From JADGRA01 sp052143535 (lineage in GTDB: Bacteria > Myxococcota > Myxococcia > Myxococcales > Myxococcaceae): a stretch of DNA of 64,000 nt. The notes beneath the pieces are model-generated. The model was not told where the DNA came from. It saw only the letters and a list, made by a program, of their open reading frames with translations, and did not search any database. A program made the position numbers and the translations under genes. The stretch is taken from NCBI GenBank assembly GCA_052143535.1, contig JBKQSS010000062.1, forward strand, positions 1 through 64,000, read 5' to 3'. How positions within the stretch are numbered: position 1 is the first letter of the stretch; the number at the start of each line of letters is the position of its first letter. This document shows, piece by piece, positions 1 through 9,693 of this stretch.

Positions 1-106
1 AGCCGGCTGGATACGGCGCACTCCCCATGCCCCACGGAGCATCGAGCTTCTTGTCGAGCCGGAGCGACTCCCCATTCTCCGCCCCGCCCAAAATCAATCG
101 ATCAAC

Positions 107-122
107 ACCTCTGTGCAGAGGT
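107..122 (-). terminator. possible weak terminator hairpin after the small lipoprotein gene
   Basis: A perfect 7-bp inverted repeat (ACCTCTG/CAGAGGT, 2-nt spacer as written) lies directly behind the stop codon of the minus-strand lipoprotein gene. The bases after it on the minus strand are only moderately T-rich and end in TTTT some 15 nt later, so it is not a textbook rho-independent terminator. Positions 1-106 show no other gene or signal. Confidence 0.35.
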
Positions 123-123
123 A

Positions 124-549
124 CTAGTGGTGGCTCGGGTCCAATTCCGGGAAAGGGCCTCCGGCCAGGGACACCAAAAACCACTGGTTGCCGATGAGCG
201 TCCAGCTGGCGTGGACCTCGGCCGTCACTTCGCTTACCGAAGGCAGCTTCACCCAGCGCATCCGGCTCACCACCGTCGCTTGCTTGCCGTCTGGAGTCAT
301 CTGCACGTCGATGACCTCCATGTCCGTCACCTCCAAGTCGGTGCCCTCCTTGCGCCGCGCGGCGAGGAAGACCTGCCGGCGCGCCGCCACCACCAGCTGC
401 GCCGCATCGGCGTAGTCCTGAAAGCGCAGGGCCTTGTCGAAGGCTTCGGCGTCCGTCTTGAGGTTGGGCTCGGGGTTGAAGGGGTTGTGGGAGCAAGCTT
501 GTGCAAACAGGACAAGCAGCACGAGGCACAGTGTGCGAGGGGGACTCAC
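124..549 (-). CDS. small lipoprotein of unknown function (141 aa)
   Basis: The first 19 residues form a lipoprotein signal: basic start, hydrophobic core, lipobox LFAQAC with the acceptor Cys at residue 19. The mature part is about 120 residues with a helical region and an alternating beta-like C-terminal half; it ends in a Pro/His-containing tail. Start is GTG. It is divergent from the large TPR gene with an 85-bp gap, so both promoters should lie there. The family is not recognised; size and build suggest a small periplasmic lipid-anchored domain, but that is only a guess. Confidence 0.75.
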   Translation of the reverse strand: MSPPRTLCLVLLVLFAQACSHNPFNPEPNLKTDAEAFDKALRFQDYADAAQLVVAARRQVFLAARRKEGTDLEVTDMEVIDVQMTPDGKQATVVSRMRWVKLPSVSEVTAEVHASWTLIGNQWFLVSLAGGPFPELDPSHH

Positions 550-634
550 GGGTGAGTTCGCACCCTACCATCAGGGGACCGACGCTCCCGGGGGCCGTGC
601 CCCTTCTGTGCCGTGGTAGCGTCACGAGTCTCCG

Positions 635-3600
635 ATGGCCAAGTCGCTGGTGGAGCGGTACGAGGAGATCCTCGCCCAGGACCCCACCTCCCACCTCTTC
701 GTCGAACTAGCCAACTCGCTCGTCGAGGAAGGCGCCAACGCGCGCGCCATCACGGTGTGCCAGCAGGGTGTCTTGCACAACCAGAGCAGCGTTGCCGGCC
801 GGGTGATGTGGGGCAAGGCCCTCATCAATTTGGGGCGTCCGGCGGAGGCGATGGAGCAATTCGACAGGGCGGTGGCCGTCAACCGGGATGACCCGTACGC
901 CTACCACCTCATTTGCGAGGTGCTTCTGGCCAAGGGGCTGTACCGCTCGGCGCTGCCTCTGTTGCGCAAGGCCAGTGCGCTGGCCCCGGACGACGAGGAG
1001 CTGCGCGGCTGGCTGGAGCAGACGCAAGGGGCGCTGGCCGGGGGACCGCCGCCCACCATCCGTGCCAGCAGCCGCAGCCTGGCGGAAACCATGGAGCGGA
1101 CCGACCCCGGGGTGGGGCGCCCGCAGCCCCCGGTGCTGAGCCCGGTGCCCAAAGGCCCGCCGACGCCTGCGCCGGTGGCCACGCCCAGCCCGGTGCCGCG
1201 CACCTCGGCCTCCGGGCTGTCCCCGGTGCTGTCCACGCTGTCGGACCTCCCGGCCGCTTCCGCCTCACCCTCCAACACCCGCGACATTATTCCGGTGCCG
1301 CTGCTTCAAGGCAGTGCGGCCCGCGTTGCCGCCGAGGCGAGGAGCGCGACGCCGGCGCCCTTTGCCGCCGAGGGCTCTGTCCTCTCGGAGATTCCTGAAT
1401 TCTCCGAGGCCTCCACCGTGCCGGCCATGCCGCGCAGCGGCCTCAGCACCAGGGACACCGAGGCCATTGCCCGGGAATTCGAGCAAAACCTCCGGGCCAA
1501 AGTGGAGGAGGCGCACCAGGAGAAGGGCTTTCTGCAAAGGCACTGGGCGAAGCTGGCCCTGCTGGTGGTGGTGGCGGCCGCCGCCGGCACTGGGGCCTGG
1601 GCCTTCGTCCACACCCGCTCGGTTAACCAGGGGCGGGACTTGCGCGACGCGCTGGCCTCGGCCCGCCGGGCCTTCGCCCAGGACACCGCCGCCGGCTACA
1701 CCGCCGGGCTTCAGGCCCTTCTCCAGGCCGTCTCCATGGACGCTCGCAGCGAGGAGGCCTGGGCCCTCACCGCGCTCGGCCACGCGCATCTGTACGCCGA
1801 GCACGGCGGCGCGCCGGCCGACAAGGCCCAGGCCGAGTCGGCTCTCGGCCACCCCAAGGTGGCCGACGCGGCGCCGGGGGTGGTGCTGGTCAGCCGTTAC
1901 TTGCTTTCCGATGGGGCTGAGCGCGCGGCCGAGAAGGCCGCCGTGTTGAAGAGCTCGCTCGACGCCACCGAGGTGCACGAGCTGGCCGGCCGCATTCTCC
2001 TCGAGAGCGGCGACGCCAAGACGGCGGTGCTGCGCTTCAAGCGGGCGCTGGAGCTGCAGGGCAACAACGTCCGGGCGCTGTTGGCGCTGGCTGACTACTA
2101 CCGGGAGGCGGGCGACGACGCCAACGCCCTCACCTTTTACGCCACCGCCAGCCAGGCCTCGCCGACGCACCCCGGCCGGGTGCTGGGCGAGGCAGAAAGC
2201 CTGCTGGCCCAGGGCCAGGACGTCTCGGCCACCGTGCAGGCGGTAGAGAAGCTGCCAGCACCAGGGGACTCTCTGACACTAGCCGAAAAGGCCCGGCGCA
2301 GCCTGCTTCTCGGGCGACTGCTTTCGGCCACCGGTGCGCACGCGCTGGCGGTGCAGACGCTTCAAGAGGGGGCCAAGGCCTTTCCGGACAGAGGCTTCGA
2401 CTTCCAGCTGGCCCTGGGCGACGCGCTGCGGGCCGGCGGCGACATGAGCGCCGCCCAGGAGGCGCTGGAGGCGGCGGCCAAGGTGCGGCCCAAGGCGGAG
2501 GAGGTGCGCGAGGGGCTGGCCCGGGTGCTGCTCGCCCGCGACCGGGAGCGCGAGGTGCTGCAGCGCTTCGCCGCGGACGACAGCCGGAAAATGGCCTTGT
2601 TGCGAGGGGAGGCGGCGGTGCGGCTGAAGGACTGGAAGCGCGCCCGCGCCGAGCTGGCCCGCACCCAGGTGGCGGGCCGCGTCCCGGTGGAGGCGGTGGC
2701 GCTGTTGGCCCTGGCCGACGCGGCCGAGGGAGACGTCGACAAGGCGGTGAGCGTCCTCGAGCGGACGCAGGCCTCCCAGAAGCGGCCCCGTCCGGAAGTC
2801 TCGGTGGCGCTTGGGAAAATTGACTGGCAACGCGGCGTGCTTGACCAGGCACGGGCGCAATTCGAGCAGGCCATGAAGGACCCGCGCGACTACGAGGGCG
2901 GCTGCGCCCTGGGCCGGCTGCTTCTCAGCAAGGGGGCCCCGGACAGGGCGCTCGAGCCGCTCAGCATCTCGGTGCAGCGCAACGGCAGCCACGGGGAGTC
3001 CCGGCACGCCCTCAGCCGGGCGCTGTTGGCGCTGGGGCGGGGCGAGGACGGACTGCGGCAGGCCGAAGCGTGGCTTTTGGAAAACCCGGCCTCGGCGGCG
3101 GCCTCACGCGACGTGGCCTTCGCCGAGTCCCAGCTGGGCCGCTGGAAGGACGCCGAGGGCCACCTCAACCGTGCGCTGCAGAAGGAGCCCTCGGACGTCG
3201 ACGCGCAACGGCTGCGCGCGCAGCTTCTCTTCTCCAAGGGAGACGTGCGCGGCGGCATGGCCGCGCTGGAGAAGGCCAACCACCTAAACCCCAAGGACGC
3301 CGAGACGTGGTGTGCCATGGGCCGCGCCTTTTTGCGCCAGCTCAACGGCCCCTCGGCCAGCAAGGCTTACCAAGCCGCGTTGCGCGAGGACCCGGACAGC
3401 GTCTGTGGCAAGGTGGGCCAGGTGGCGGTGAAGCCGCAAGCGGCCCCGCCCAAGGCCAGGGCCATGCTCTTCACGCTGTCCACCCAAAGCCCAAGAATCT
3501 GGGACAAAGCCTCCGCCTCGGCCCTCTTGGCGCGCCTCCTCCTCGCCGGTGGCGCCCTCAAGGAGGCCCGCCGCACCGCCGAGCAAGCAGTGGCCCAAGG

Positions 3601-3886
3601 GCCGCTTCTGGCGGACCCCCACGCCGCCTATGGCCTCGTCTTGCGCCGACAGCACGAGGAGGCGCGCGCCCGCGAGGAGCTCGCCCATGCCGTGCAGCTC
3701 GACCCGGGCGACGCCGCCATGCGGCTCGCGCTGGCCGACGCGCTGGTGGGGGGCTCCGAGGCGGAGGTGGCCCGGGCGCCGGTGGAGTACCAGACGTTTC
3801 TCAAGCTCGCCCCGAGGGCCCCGGACGCCTCCCGGGTGAAGAGGCTTTTGCCCGGACTCAAGAAGAAGGCAGCCGGGGGCAAATGA
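635..3886 (+). CDS. giant membrane-anchored TPR-repeat protein (1083 aa)
   Basis: Three parts are visible. Residues 1-125 are a cytoplasmic TPR-like block. Residues 130-290 are a Pro/Ala/Ser-rich, probably disordered linker. One membrane segment (about 307-327, Leu/Val/Ala-rich) follows, and residues 330-1083 are almost wholly repeated TPR-type helices rich in Ala, Leu and Arg. The predicted topology is bitopic, with the long TPR superhelix on the far side of the membrane. No catalytic motif is seen; a scaffold or assembly role would be usual for such proteins. The stop overlaps the next start (ATGA), so the two are probably co-translated. A specific name is not justified. Confidence 0.85.
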   Translation: MAKSLVERYEEILAQDPTSHLFVELANSLVEEGANARAITVCQQGVLHNQSSVAGRVMWGKALINLGRPAEAMEQFDRAVAVNRDDPYAYHLICEVLLAKGLYRSALPLLRKASALAPDDEELRGWLEQTQGALAGGPPPTIRASSRSLAETMERTDPGVGRPQPPVLSPVPKGPPTPAPVATPSPVPRTSASGLSPVLSTLSDLPAASASPSNTRDIIPVPLLQGSAARVAAEARSATPAPFAAEGSVLSEIPEFSEASTVPAMPRSGLSTRDTEAIAREFEQNLRAKVEEAHQEKGFLQRHWAKLALLVVVAAAAGTGAWAFVHTRSVNQGRDLRDALASARRAFAQDTAAGYTAGLQALLQAVSMDARSEEAWALTALGHAHLYAEHGGAPADKAQAESALGHPKVADAAPGVVLVSRYLLSDGAERAAEKAAVLKSSLDATEVHELAGRILLESGDAKTAVLRFKRALELQGNNVRALLALADYYREAGDDANALTFYATASQASPTHPGRVLGEAESLLAQGQDVSATVQAVEKLPAPGDSLTLAEKARRSLLLGRLLSATGAHALAVQTLQEGAKAFPDRGFDFQLALGDALRAGGDMSAAQEALEAAAKVRPKAEEVREGLARVLLARDREREVLQRFAADDSRKMALLRGEAAVRLKDWKRARAELARTQVAGRVPVEAVALLALADAAEGDVDKAVSVLERTQASQKRPRPEVSVALGKIDWQRGVLDQARAQFEQAMKDPRDYEGGCALGRLLLSKGAPDRALEPLSISVQRNGSHGESRHALSRALLALGRGEDGLRQAEAWLLENPASAAASRDVAFAESQLGRWKDAEGHLNRALQKEPSDVDAQRLRAQLLFSKGDVRGGMAALEKANHLNPKDAETWCAMGRAFLRQLNGPSASKAYQAALREDPDSVCGKVGQVAVKPQAAPPKARAMLFTLSTQSPRIWDKASASALLARLLLAGGALKEARRTAEQAVAQGPLLADPHAAYGLVLRRQHEEARAREELAHAVQLDPGDAAMRLALADALVGGSEAEVARAPVEYQTFLKLAPRAPDASRVKRLLPGLKKKAAGGK

Positions 3887-4248
3887 GAGTCGCGGCGGGC
3901 GCTCCCGCACCTCTTGCCCGCGTCGTCGTCTCCAACGCGCTCGGCCTCTCGGTGGGCTACCTTGGCTTTGGGCTGTTGGTGGAAAGCCTTCGGCGGCTGT
4001 ACCCCTCGCGGGGCGTCCTCACCCTCTCCTTCGCCCTGGACGCCCTGCCGGCGCAAGCCCTCTCCTTGTGCGGGCTGCTCGAGCCGCTGCGCGAGGCCTA
4101 CCTCGCCGGCCGCCTCACCGAGGCCGGCCTGCGAGCCATTTTTGCCAGCACGGCCCTGGCCGTCATTTTCCTCTTGGCTGCAACCTTGGGAGTTTTAGGG
4201 GCACTGTTGCGCGCTTTTTTTCGACGGCGGGCGGCACTTCGTGAATGA
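3883..4248 (+). CDS. small multi-pass membrane protein, unknown (121 aa)
   Basis: It starts at an ATG that overlaps the stop of the TPR gene by 4 nt (ATGA), which decides the start although the frame stays open far upstream inside the TPR gene. Hydrophobic stretches at about residues 13-34, 46-66 and 86-113 suggest three membrane segments; the C-terminus is strongly basic (RRR), consistent with a cytoplasmic end. There is no recognisable family. Translational coupling suggests it works with the large TPR protein, perhaps as its membrane partner. Confidence 0.6.
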   Translation: MRVAAGAPAPLARVVVSNALGLSVGYLGFGLLVESLRRLYPSRGVLTLSFALDALPAQALSLCGLLEPLREAYLAGRLTEAGLRAIFASTALAVIFLLAATLGVLGALLRAFFRRRAALRE

Positions 4249-4306
4249 CAGCCGCGTCCAGGGACGCCATGCTGGGCCGGTCGTATTTTGGGAAAGCGGC
4301 GGGGGG

Positions 4307-4340
4307 CGAGGCGTCATCGGGACGCCTCGTCTCCCGTTTT
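4307..4340 (+). terminator. hairpin terminator between convergent genes
   Basis: A perfect 9-bp inverted repeat (CGAGGCGTC, loop ATCGG, GACGCCTCG) is followed on the plus strand by a pyrimidine run ending in TTTT at 4337-4340. It sits between the plus-strand membrane-protein gene and the end of recQ, where a terminator is expected. The T-run is short and slightly distant, so efficiency is uncertain. Confidence 0.55.
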
Positions 4341-4356
4341 CCCAGGTTTTCGGCCT

Positions 4357-6342
4357 CTAGCCGGCGCGGCGCGCCGTGACGCAAATCTCCACCACCTTCG
4401 GGCCGAAGCGCTCCCACTGGGTGGGCCCGGTGCCCTTCACCCGGAGAAAGTCCTCGCGGTTTTCCGGAAGCGCGGTGGCCAGGGCGCGCAGCGTCTTGTC
4501 GTTAAACACAATAAAGGGCGGCACCTCGAGGTCACGGCTCAGCTCCCGGCGGAAGCGGCGGAGCTCCAAGGCCGCGTGCTCGCTGTACTGGCCGTCCACT
4601 GCCTCCTCGCCCTGCTTGTAGACGGCGCTTTTGCCCACCTGCTTTGGGCGCGCTGCGCGGAGGGTGGTTCTCCGGCCGTGGCACACGTCGCAGCCGGAGC
4701 AGCTTTGCTGGGCGAGCTCCTCGCCGAAGTAGCGCAAGAGAAAGCCGCGCCGACAGGAGCGGCCGTAGGCGTAGTCCGTCATCCGCTTGAGGAGCAACAG
4801 CGAGCGCTGCTCCTGGGCGCGCACCCGCTGTAGCGACAGCCCCAAGGTGTGGAAGGGCACCCGCTGCAGCGGGCGAATGCTGCGGCCGGAGAAGGGCCGG
4901 CGCACCTCCAAAAGACGCGCCTTGTCCAGCGCCGACAGGGCGCGCCGGACGGCGTCCACTTCCAGCCCGGCGCGGCTGGCCAGGGCCCCCAGCCGCACGC
5001 TGGCCACCTCGCCCGGGGCAAAGAGGCCCTCGAGCGCCTGGTAGACGGCGCGCGCTGGTTTGCCCAGCTTGGCCGGCGCGGCCGGTAGCCGGCGCAACCT
5101 CCAGGCGCCCTCCGCGGCGTCCTTTCTTTCCAGCAGCCCCTCCCGCTCCAGAATGCGCAAGGCGGCGGACACCTCGAATTCGCTCGCCCCCACCGCGCCG
5201 GCCAGCGCCGCCAGCCCGCGCTCGAAGCCCCCCGCGGCCACCAGGGAGTTCCACACGTCGGAGATGACGGCCTCCGAGGGATGGTTCCCCTCAATCATCC
5301 TCTCCTGGGTGAAGACGTCGGCGTGGTTGAAGAGAAGCAGCGCGTGGGCCGGGCCGGAGTCGCGTCCGGCCCGCCCAATCTCCTGGTAGTAGGCTTCCAC
5401 CGCGCGGGGAATGTGGGCGTGAATGACGAAGCGAATGTCCGGCTTGTCGATGCCCATCCCGAAAGCGTTGGTGGCGATGGCCACCGCGTCGGCTGAGGAC
5501 ATGAAGCGGTCCTGTGCGCGGCGGCGGTCCTCCTCCTCCATCCCGGCGTGGTACAGCACCGGCGTGTGCCCGCGCTGCTTCAGCGCGGCATGCATCGACT
5601 CGGCTGCCTTCCGAGTGGCGCAGTAGACGAGGCCCGAGCCCCCTTCGGCCACCCGCGCCGCGCAGGCCGAGCGCTTGTCCTCGTCGCCGGCCACCGGGCA
5701 CACCTCGAGGAAGAGGTTGGGCCGGTCAAACCCGGCCACGAAGACGGCCGGGTCCTTGAGGAGCAGCGAGCGGACAATGTCCTCGCGGACTTCCGGGGTG
5801 GCGGTGGCGGTGAGGGCCACCGTGCGCGGTGGGCGCAGCTTCTTGCGCACCTGGCCGAGCAGCGCGTAGTCGGGCCGGAAGTCATGCCCCCACTGGCTGA
5901 TGCAGTGCGCCTCATCCACCGCCAGAAGCGCCACGCCGGTGGCCTGGAGCGCCTCGACGAAGTGGTTGCTGCGGAAGCGCTCGGGGGCCACATAGACCAG
6001 TCGGTAGGCGCCCGCGCGCATCCGGCGGATGCGCTCGGCGCGCTCGGCTTCACTCAAGGTGGAGTTGATGACGGTGGCGGCAATGCCGCGCGCCTCGAGC
6101 TGCTCCACCTGGTCTTTCATCAACGCGATGAGCGGCGACACCACCACACTCACCCCGGGCACCAGCATCGCCGGCAGCTGGTAACAGAGGCTCTTGCCGG
6201 CCCCGGTGGGCATCACCACCACCGTGTTGCGGCCAGCCAGCACGCTGCTGATGACTTCCGCCTGGCCGGTGCGGAAGGCGGGGAGCCCGAAGTGCCGCCG
6301 CAGCGCGACGGTGGTCTCCTCTTCTGCCTGCACGCTCTGCAT
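4357..6342 (-). CDS. recQ: ATP-dependent DNA helicase RecQ (661 aa)
   Basis: This is a 3'-5' superfamily-2 helicase of recombination and fork repair. The order is that of full-length RecQ: helicase core with Walker A (TGAGKS), the DEAH box inside VDEAHCISQWGHDFRPDY, the second RecA lobe with ATNAFGMGIDKPD and IGRAGRD, the RQC zinc-binding module with clustered Cys (SCSGCDVCHG), winged helix, and a C-terminal HRDC domain. The ATG at 6342 was chosen because the open frame upstream runs antisense-free into the neighbouring gene and has no RecQ-like sequence. It lies 71 bp behind the cyclic-nucleotide-binding gene on the same strand, so co-transcription is likely. Confidence 0.95.
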   Translation of the reverse strand: MQSVQAEEETTVALRRHFGLPAFRTGQAEVISSVLAGRNTVVVMPTGAGKSLCYQLPAMLVPGVSVVVSPLIALMKDQVEQLEARGIAATVINSTLSEAERAERIRRMRAGAYRLVYVAPERFRSNHFVEALQATGVALLAVDEAHCISQWGHDFRPDYALLGQVRKKLRPPRTVALTATATPEVREDIVRSLLLKDPAVFVAGFDRPNLFLEVCPVAGDEDKRSACAARVAEGGSGLVYCATRKAAESMHAALKQRGHTPVLYHAGMEEEDRRRAQDRFMSSADAVAIATNAFGMGIDKPDIRFVIHAHIPRAVEAYYQEIGRAGRDSGPAHALLLFNHADVFTQERMIEGNHPSEAVISDVWNSLVAAGGFERGLAALAGAVGASEFEVSAALRILEREGLLERKDAAEGAWRLRRLPAAPAKLGKPARAVYQALEGLFAPGEVASVRLGALASRAGLEVDAVRRALSALDKARLLEVRRPFSGRSIRPLQRVPFHTLGLSLQRVRAQEQRSLLLLKRMTDYAYGRSCRRGFLLRYFGEELAQQSCSGCDVCHGRRTTLRAARPKQVGKSAVYKQGEEAVDGQYSEHAALELRRFRRELSRDLEVPPFIVFNDKTLRALATALPENREDFLRVKGTGPTQWERFGPKVVEICVTARRAG

Positions 6343-6413
6343 GGAGGCGGACTCTACTCCTCGAGGCTGCGGCGTCGGGCCCCCCAGTGGCCAGAGCGGC
6401 GAAACGGTGCCCT

Positions 6414-6872
6414 CTAAAATTGGGACATCGCGAAGAAGGCCTTCATCTTCTCGTTGGTTTCCCTTAGCCGCGCCGACAGCGTCCGCACCAGCGTCCACAG
6501 CACCGCGTAGGCCAGGTCCTTGTCGGTGAAGAGGAGCTGGTCGAATTGGCGACGGTCGATGCGCCACAGGGTGGCCGTCTCGTGGGCGTAGGCATCGGCG
6601 CTGCGGACACTCTCCTCCACCACCCCCATCTCGCCGAAGTACTGGCCGGCGTCGAGGATGGCCAGGGCTTCCTCCCCCATGCCCGGGACGCGCCGCGAGA
6701 TGCGCACCTTGCCCGAGACGAGCAGGTACATGGACTGGGCTGCTTCCCCCTCGCGAAAAATGAGCGCGCCGGACTCCACCGTCTGCGCCTCGCAAATGCT
6801 GGCCACCTTGCGCAGCTGCGAGGGGCTCAGCCCCTGGAATAAGGTGACCTGAGCGAGCGGAGCGACGTCCAT
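6414..6872 (-). CDS. single-domain cyclic-nucleotide-binding protein (152 aa)
   Basis: It has the Crp/PKA-type cNMP-binding fold: N-terminal LFQGLSPSQL helix, the GxxxxFREGE strand, LLVSGKVRI, and the phosphate-binding cassette around QYFGEMGVVEESVRSADAYA, close to the FGExALL...R(S/T)A consensus. Beyond the C-helix (residues 120-152) there is no room for a helix-turn-helix, so this is not a Crp transcription factor but a stand-alone sensor domain. The ATG at 6872 is preceded by AAGAGG at good spacing, better than the in-frame start 42 nt upstream. It heads the transcript that contains recQ. Ligand and partner are unknown. Confidence 0.85.
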   Translation of the reverse strand: MDVAPLAQVTLFQGLSPSQLRKVASICEAQTVESGALIFREGEAAQSMYLLVSGKVRISRRVPGMGEEALAILDAGQYFGEMGVVEESVRSADAYAHETATLWRIDRRQFDQLLFTDKDLAYAVLWTLVRTLSARLRETNEKMKAFFAMSQF

Positions 6873-7004
6873 CCGGTTACCTCTTCTTGCACAAGGGACA
6901 AAAGCCCTTACCACAAGCTTGGGGCTGCGGAAGCGTCCTGCTGCTACGGTAGCGCAGCCTCAAATGGCCCCCCGCGGCCAGAGGAAGGAGAGTCAAGCAA
7001 GCCT

Positions 7005-7967
7005 GTGTCGACGCCCATTCACAAGGTGACCATCCTTGGTTCCGGCCCGGCCGGCTACACCGCCGCCATCTACGCCGCGCGCGCCGGCCTCGAGCCGGTG
7101 CTGTACGCCGGCGGCCCGGCGGCGCATGACCCGTCCAGAGTCCCCGGCGGGCAGTTGATGATTACCACCGACGTCGAGAACTACCCGGGCTTCCCCGAGG
7201 CAGTCACTGGACCGGAGCTGGTGGAGCGCTTCCAGAAGCACGCCGAGCGCTTCGGTACGGTGGTCCACATGGAAAACATTACCGCGGTCGACCTCTCGCG
7301 CCGGCCCTTCCACCTCACCGCCGAGAACGGCGCCAAGGTGCTGAGCGAGACGTTGGTGGTAGCCACCGGCGCCACCGCCAAGTGGCTGGAGGTGCCGGGA
7401 GAGGTGCAGTACCGAAACCGTGGCGTCTCGGCCTGCGCCACCTGCGACGGGGCCTTCTTCAAGGGGCTCGAGGTGCTGGTGGTGGGCGGGGGTGACACGG
7501 CCATGGAGGAGGCCAGCTACCTGGCCAAGCTGGCCTCGAAGGTGACGCTGCTGCACCGGCGCGACTCCTTTCGGGCCTCCAAAATCATGCAGCACCGGGT
7601 GCTCAAAAACCCCAAAATCCACGTGAAGTGGAACACCGTGGTGGAGGAACTTCTCGGGGACACCAAGTCCTTCACTGGCGCCCGGGTGCGCAACACCCAG
7701 AGTTCCGAGGTGAGCACGCTCGCGGCCAATGGCCTCTTCGTGGCCATTGGCCACAAGCCCAACTCCGAGCTCTTCGAGGACTGGCTCGAGACGACCGAGG
7801 CGGGCTACATCAAGACCGTGCCTGGCTCGACCCGCACCGAGGTGGAGGGCGTCTTCGTCTGCGGCGACGTCCAGGACCCGGTGTACCGCCAGGCCGTCAC
7901 CGCCGCCGGCACCGGGTGCATGGCGGCCATCGACGCCGAGCGCTTCCTGGTGGAGCACGGCCGGTGA
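7005..7967 (+). CDS. trxB: thioredoxin-disulfide reductase (320 aa)
   Basis: This is an FAD/NADPH enzyme that reduces thioredoxin in the cytoplasm. Visible are the FAD dinucleotide motif GSGPAGY (residues 12-18), the redox pair CATC (Cys144 and Cys147), the NADPH motif GGGDTAMEEA, the HRRDSFRAS NADP-phosphate region and the C-terminal FAD contact GDVQDPVYRQAVTAAGTG. Length is normal. Start is GTG; a GGAAGGAG ribosome site lies 14 nt upstream, slightly far. Its TGA overlaps the GTG start of the PLP-enzyme gene (GTGA), so trxB, the PLP enzyme and moaC form one operon. Confidence 0.97.
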   Translation: MSTPIHKVTILGSGPAGYTAAIYAARAGLEPVLYAGGPAAHDPSRVPGGQLMITTDVENYPGFPEAVTGPELVERFQKHAERFGTVVHMENITAVDLSRRPFHLTAENGAKVLSETLVVATGATAKWLEVPGEVQYRNRGVSACATCDGAFFKGLEVLVVGGGDTAMEEASYLAKLASKVTLLHRRDSFRASKIMQHRVLKNPKIHVKWNTVVEELLGDTKSFTGARVRNTQSSEVSTLAANGLFVAIGHKPNSELFEDWLETTEAGYIKTVPGSTRTEVEGVFVCGDVQDPVYRQAVTAAGTGCMAAIDAERFLVEHGR

Positions 7968-9145
7968 GCCAGGCCGACAAGCCGGACACCCTCGCCATCC
8001 ACGCCGGGACGCGGCTTTTGGGCTCGCGCACGGTGGACTTGGTGGCCCCGTTGCACCTGAGTGCAGTCGGGTACTTCGAGTCGGCCGAGGACTTGGACGC
8101 CTCGCTGGACGGCAAGGACTTCGTCTACGCCCGCATCCGCGCGCAGAATGCCTCTCTCCTCGAGGAAGCGGTGGCTGCGCTGGAAGGCGCCGAGGCAGCG
8201 GTGGCCTACGGGAGTGGCATGGCCGCGCTGCGCTCCCTGTGGGAGGCGCAGGGACTACAAGCAGGGGACAAGGTGGTGATGGCGGCCGACGGCTACGGCG
8301 CCACCCGGGCCCTCTACAAGGGGCTGGCCGCGCGCTCGGGGGTGGAGCTCCACGCCTTGCTTCTGTCGGACGCCGAGGCGCCGGCGCGCATCCGCGCCCT
8401 CGCCCCGCGTCTGTTGGTGGCCGAGTCCGTCACCAACCCGCTTCTCAACGTCCCGGACCTTCCTGCCCTCGGCCAGGCGGCCCATGCGGTGGGAGCGCGC
8501 TTCGCCGTGGACGGCACCTTTAGCTCGCCTGTGCTTCAGCGCACGCTGGCCCAGGGCGCGGACTACGCGCTCCAGTCCTCCACCAAATGGATTAACGGCC
8601 ACTCCGACGCCACCGGAGGCACCATCTCCGCCTCGGCCGAGCTCATCCAGCCGCTGCAAGCGGCGCGCGTCCTGGACGGCGCCATTCTCGGGCCCTTCGA
8701 GGCCTGGCTGACGCTGCGAGGCTTGCGCACGCTGCCGGTGCGGATGCGGGCCCACAGCGCCCACGCGCTGGCGGTGGCCGAGCAGCTGGCCAAGGACGGC
8801 CGGGTGGCCCGGGTGCTGTACCCGGGACTTCCGACGCACCCCCAACACGCGGTGGCCAAGCGGCTTCTTCGGCATGGCTACGGGGGCATGGTGGCCTTTG
8901 AAATTGCCGGCGCTGGCCGAGCCGAGGTGTTTCGCTTTCTAGAGCGAGTGAAGCTGGCCCGGCCCGCGCCGACGCTGGGGGACGTGGCCACCCTGGTGAT
9001 GCACCCGGCCTCCGCCGCCGCCCGCCGGATGACGGCCGAGGAGCGCGCCCGGGCCGGCATCTCGGAGAATTTGGTGCGCGTCTCGGTGGGGCTGGAGGAC
9101 CCGGAGGACATTGTGAGGGACCTCCTCCAGGCGGTGGCCCCTTGA
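7964..9145 (+). CDS. Cys/Met metabolism PLP-dependent enzyme, cystathionine gamma-synthase/lyase-like (393 aa)
   Basis: A fold-type I PLP enzyme of the cystathionine gamma-synthase superfamily. The cofactor lysine is Lys208 in SSTKWINGHSD, the PLP-nitrogen contact Asp183 in VDGTFSS, and the phosphate-loop YGSGMAA lies at 82-88. The family includes gamma-synthases, beta/gamma-lyases and sulfhydrylases; sequence alone does not settle which. Length (393) is usual. The GTG start overlaps the trxB stop; a longer open frame upstream is only the shadow of trxB. Its place between trxB and moaC hints at sulfur metabolism. Confidence 0.9.
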   Translation: MSQADKPDTLAIHAGTRLLGSRTVDLVAPLHLSAVGYFESAEDLDASLDGKDFVYARIRAQNASLLEEAVAALEGAEAAVAYGSGMAALRSLWEAQGLQAGDKVVMAADGYGATRALYKGLAARSGVELHALLLSDAEAPARIRALAPRLLVAESVTNPLLNVPDLPALGQAAHAVGARFAVDGTFSSPVLQRTLAQGADYALQSSTKWINGHSDATGGTISASAELIQPLQAARVLDGAILGPFEAWLTLRGLRTLPVRMRAHSAHALAVAEQLAKDGRVARVLYPGLPTHPQHAVAKRLLRHGYGGMVAFEIAGAGRAEVFRFLERVKLARPAPTLGDVATLVMHPASAAARRMTAEERARAGISENLVRVSVGLEDPEDIVRDLLQAVAP

Positions 9146-9147
9146 GA

Positions 9148-9639
<492 letters not shown>

Positions 9640-9671
9640 GCGCTCGCCCTCAAGAGAGGGACAGCCCCCAG

Positions 9672-9693
9672 GGCCTCAGGAGGCCGGCTTTTG
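9672..9693 (+). terminator. possible terminator of the trxB-moaC operon
   Basis: GGCCTC-AG-GAGGCC (perfect 6 bp) is followed on the plus strand by GG and CTTTTGTT. It overlaps the last codons of the convergent msrA, which is common for tail-to-tail genes. The 2-nt spacer forces the stem to open at the tip to form a loop. Confidence 0.4.

Noticed and set aside
4357..6795. RecQ as an 812-aa protein from 6795
   Set aside because: The extra 151 residues are the out-of-frame shadow of the cyclic-nucleotide-binding gene on the same strand and show no RecQ similarity.
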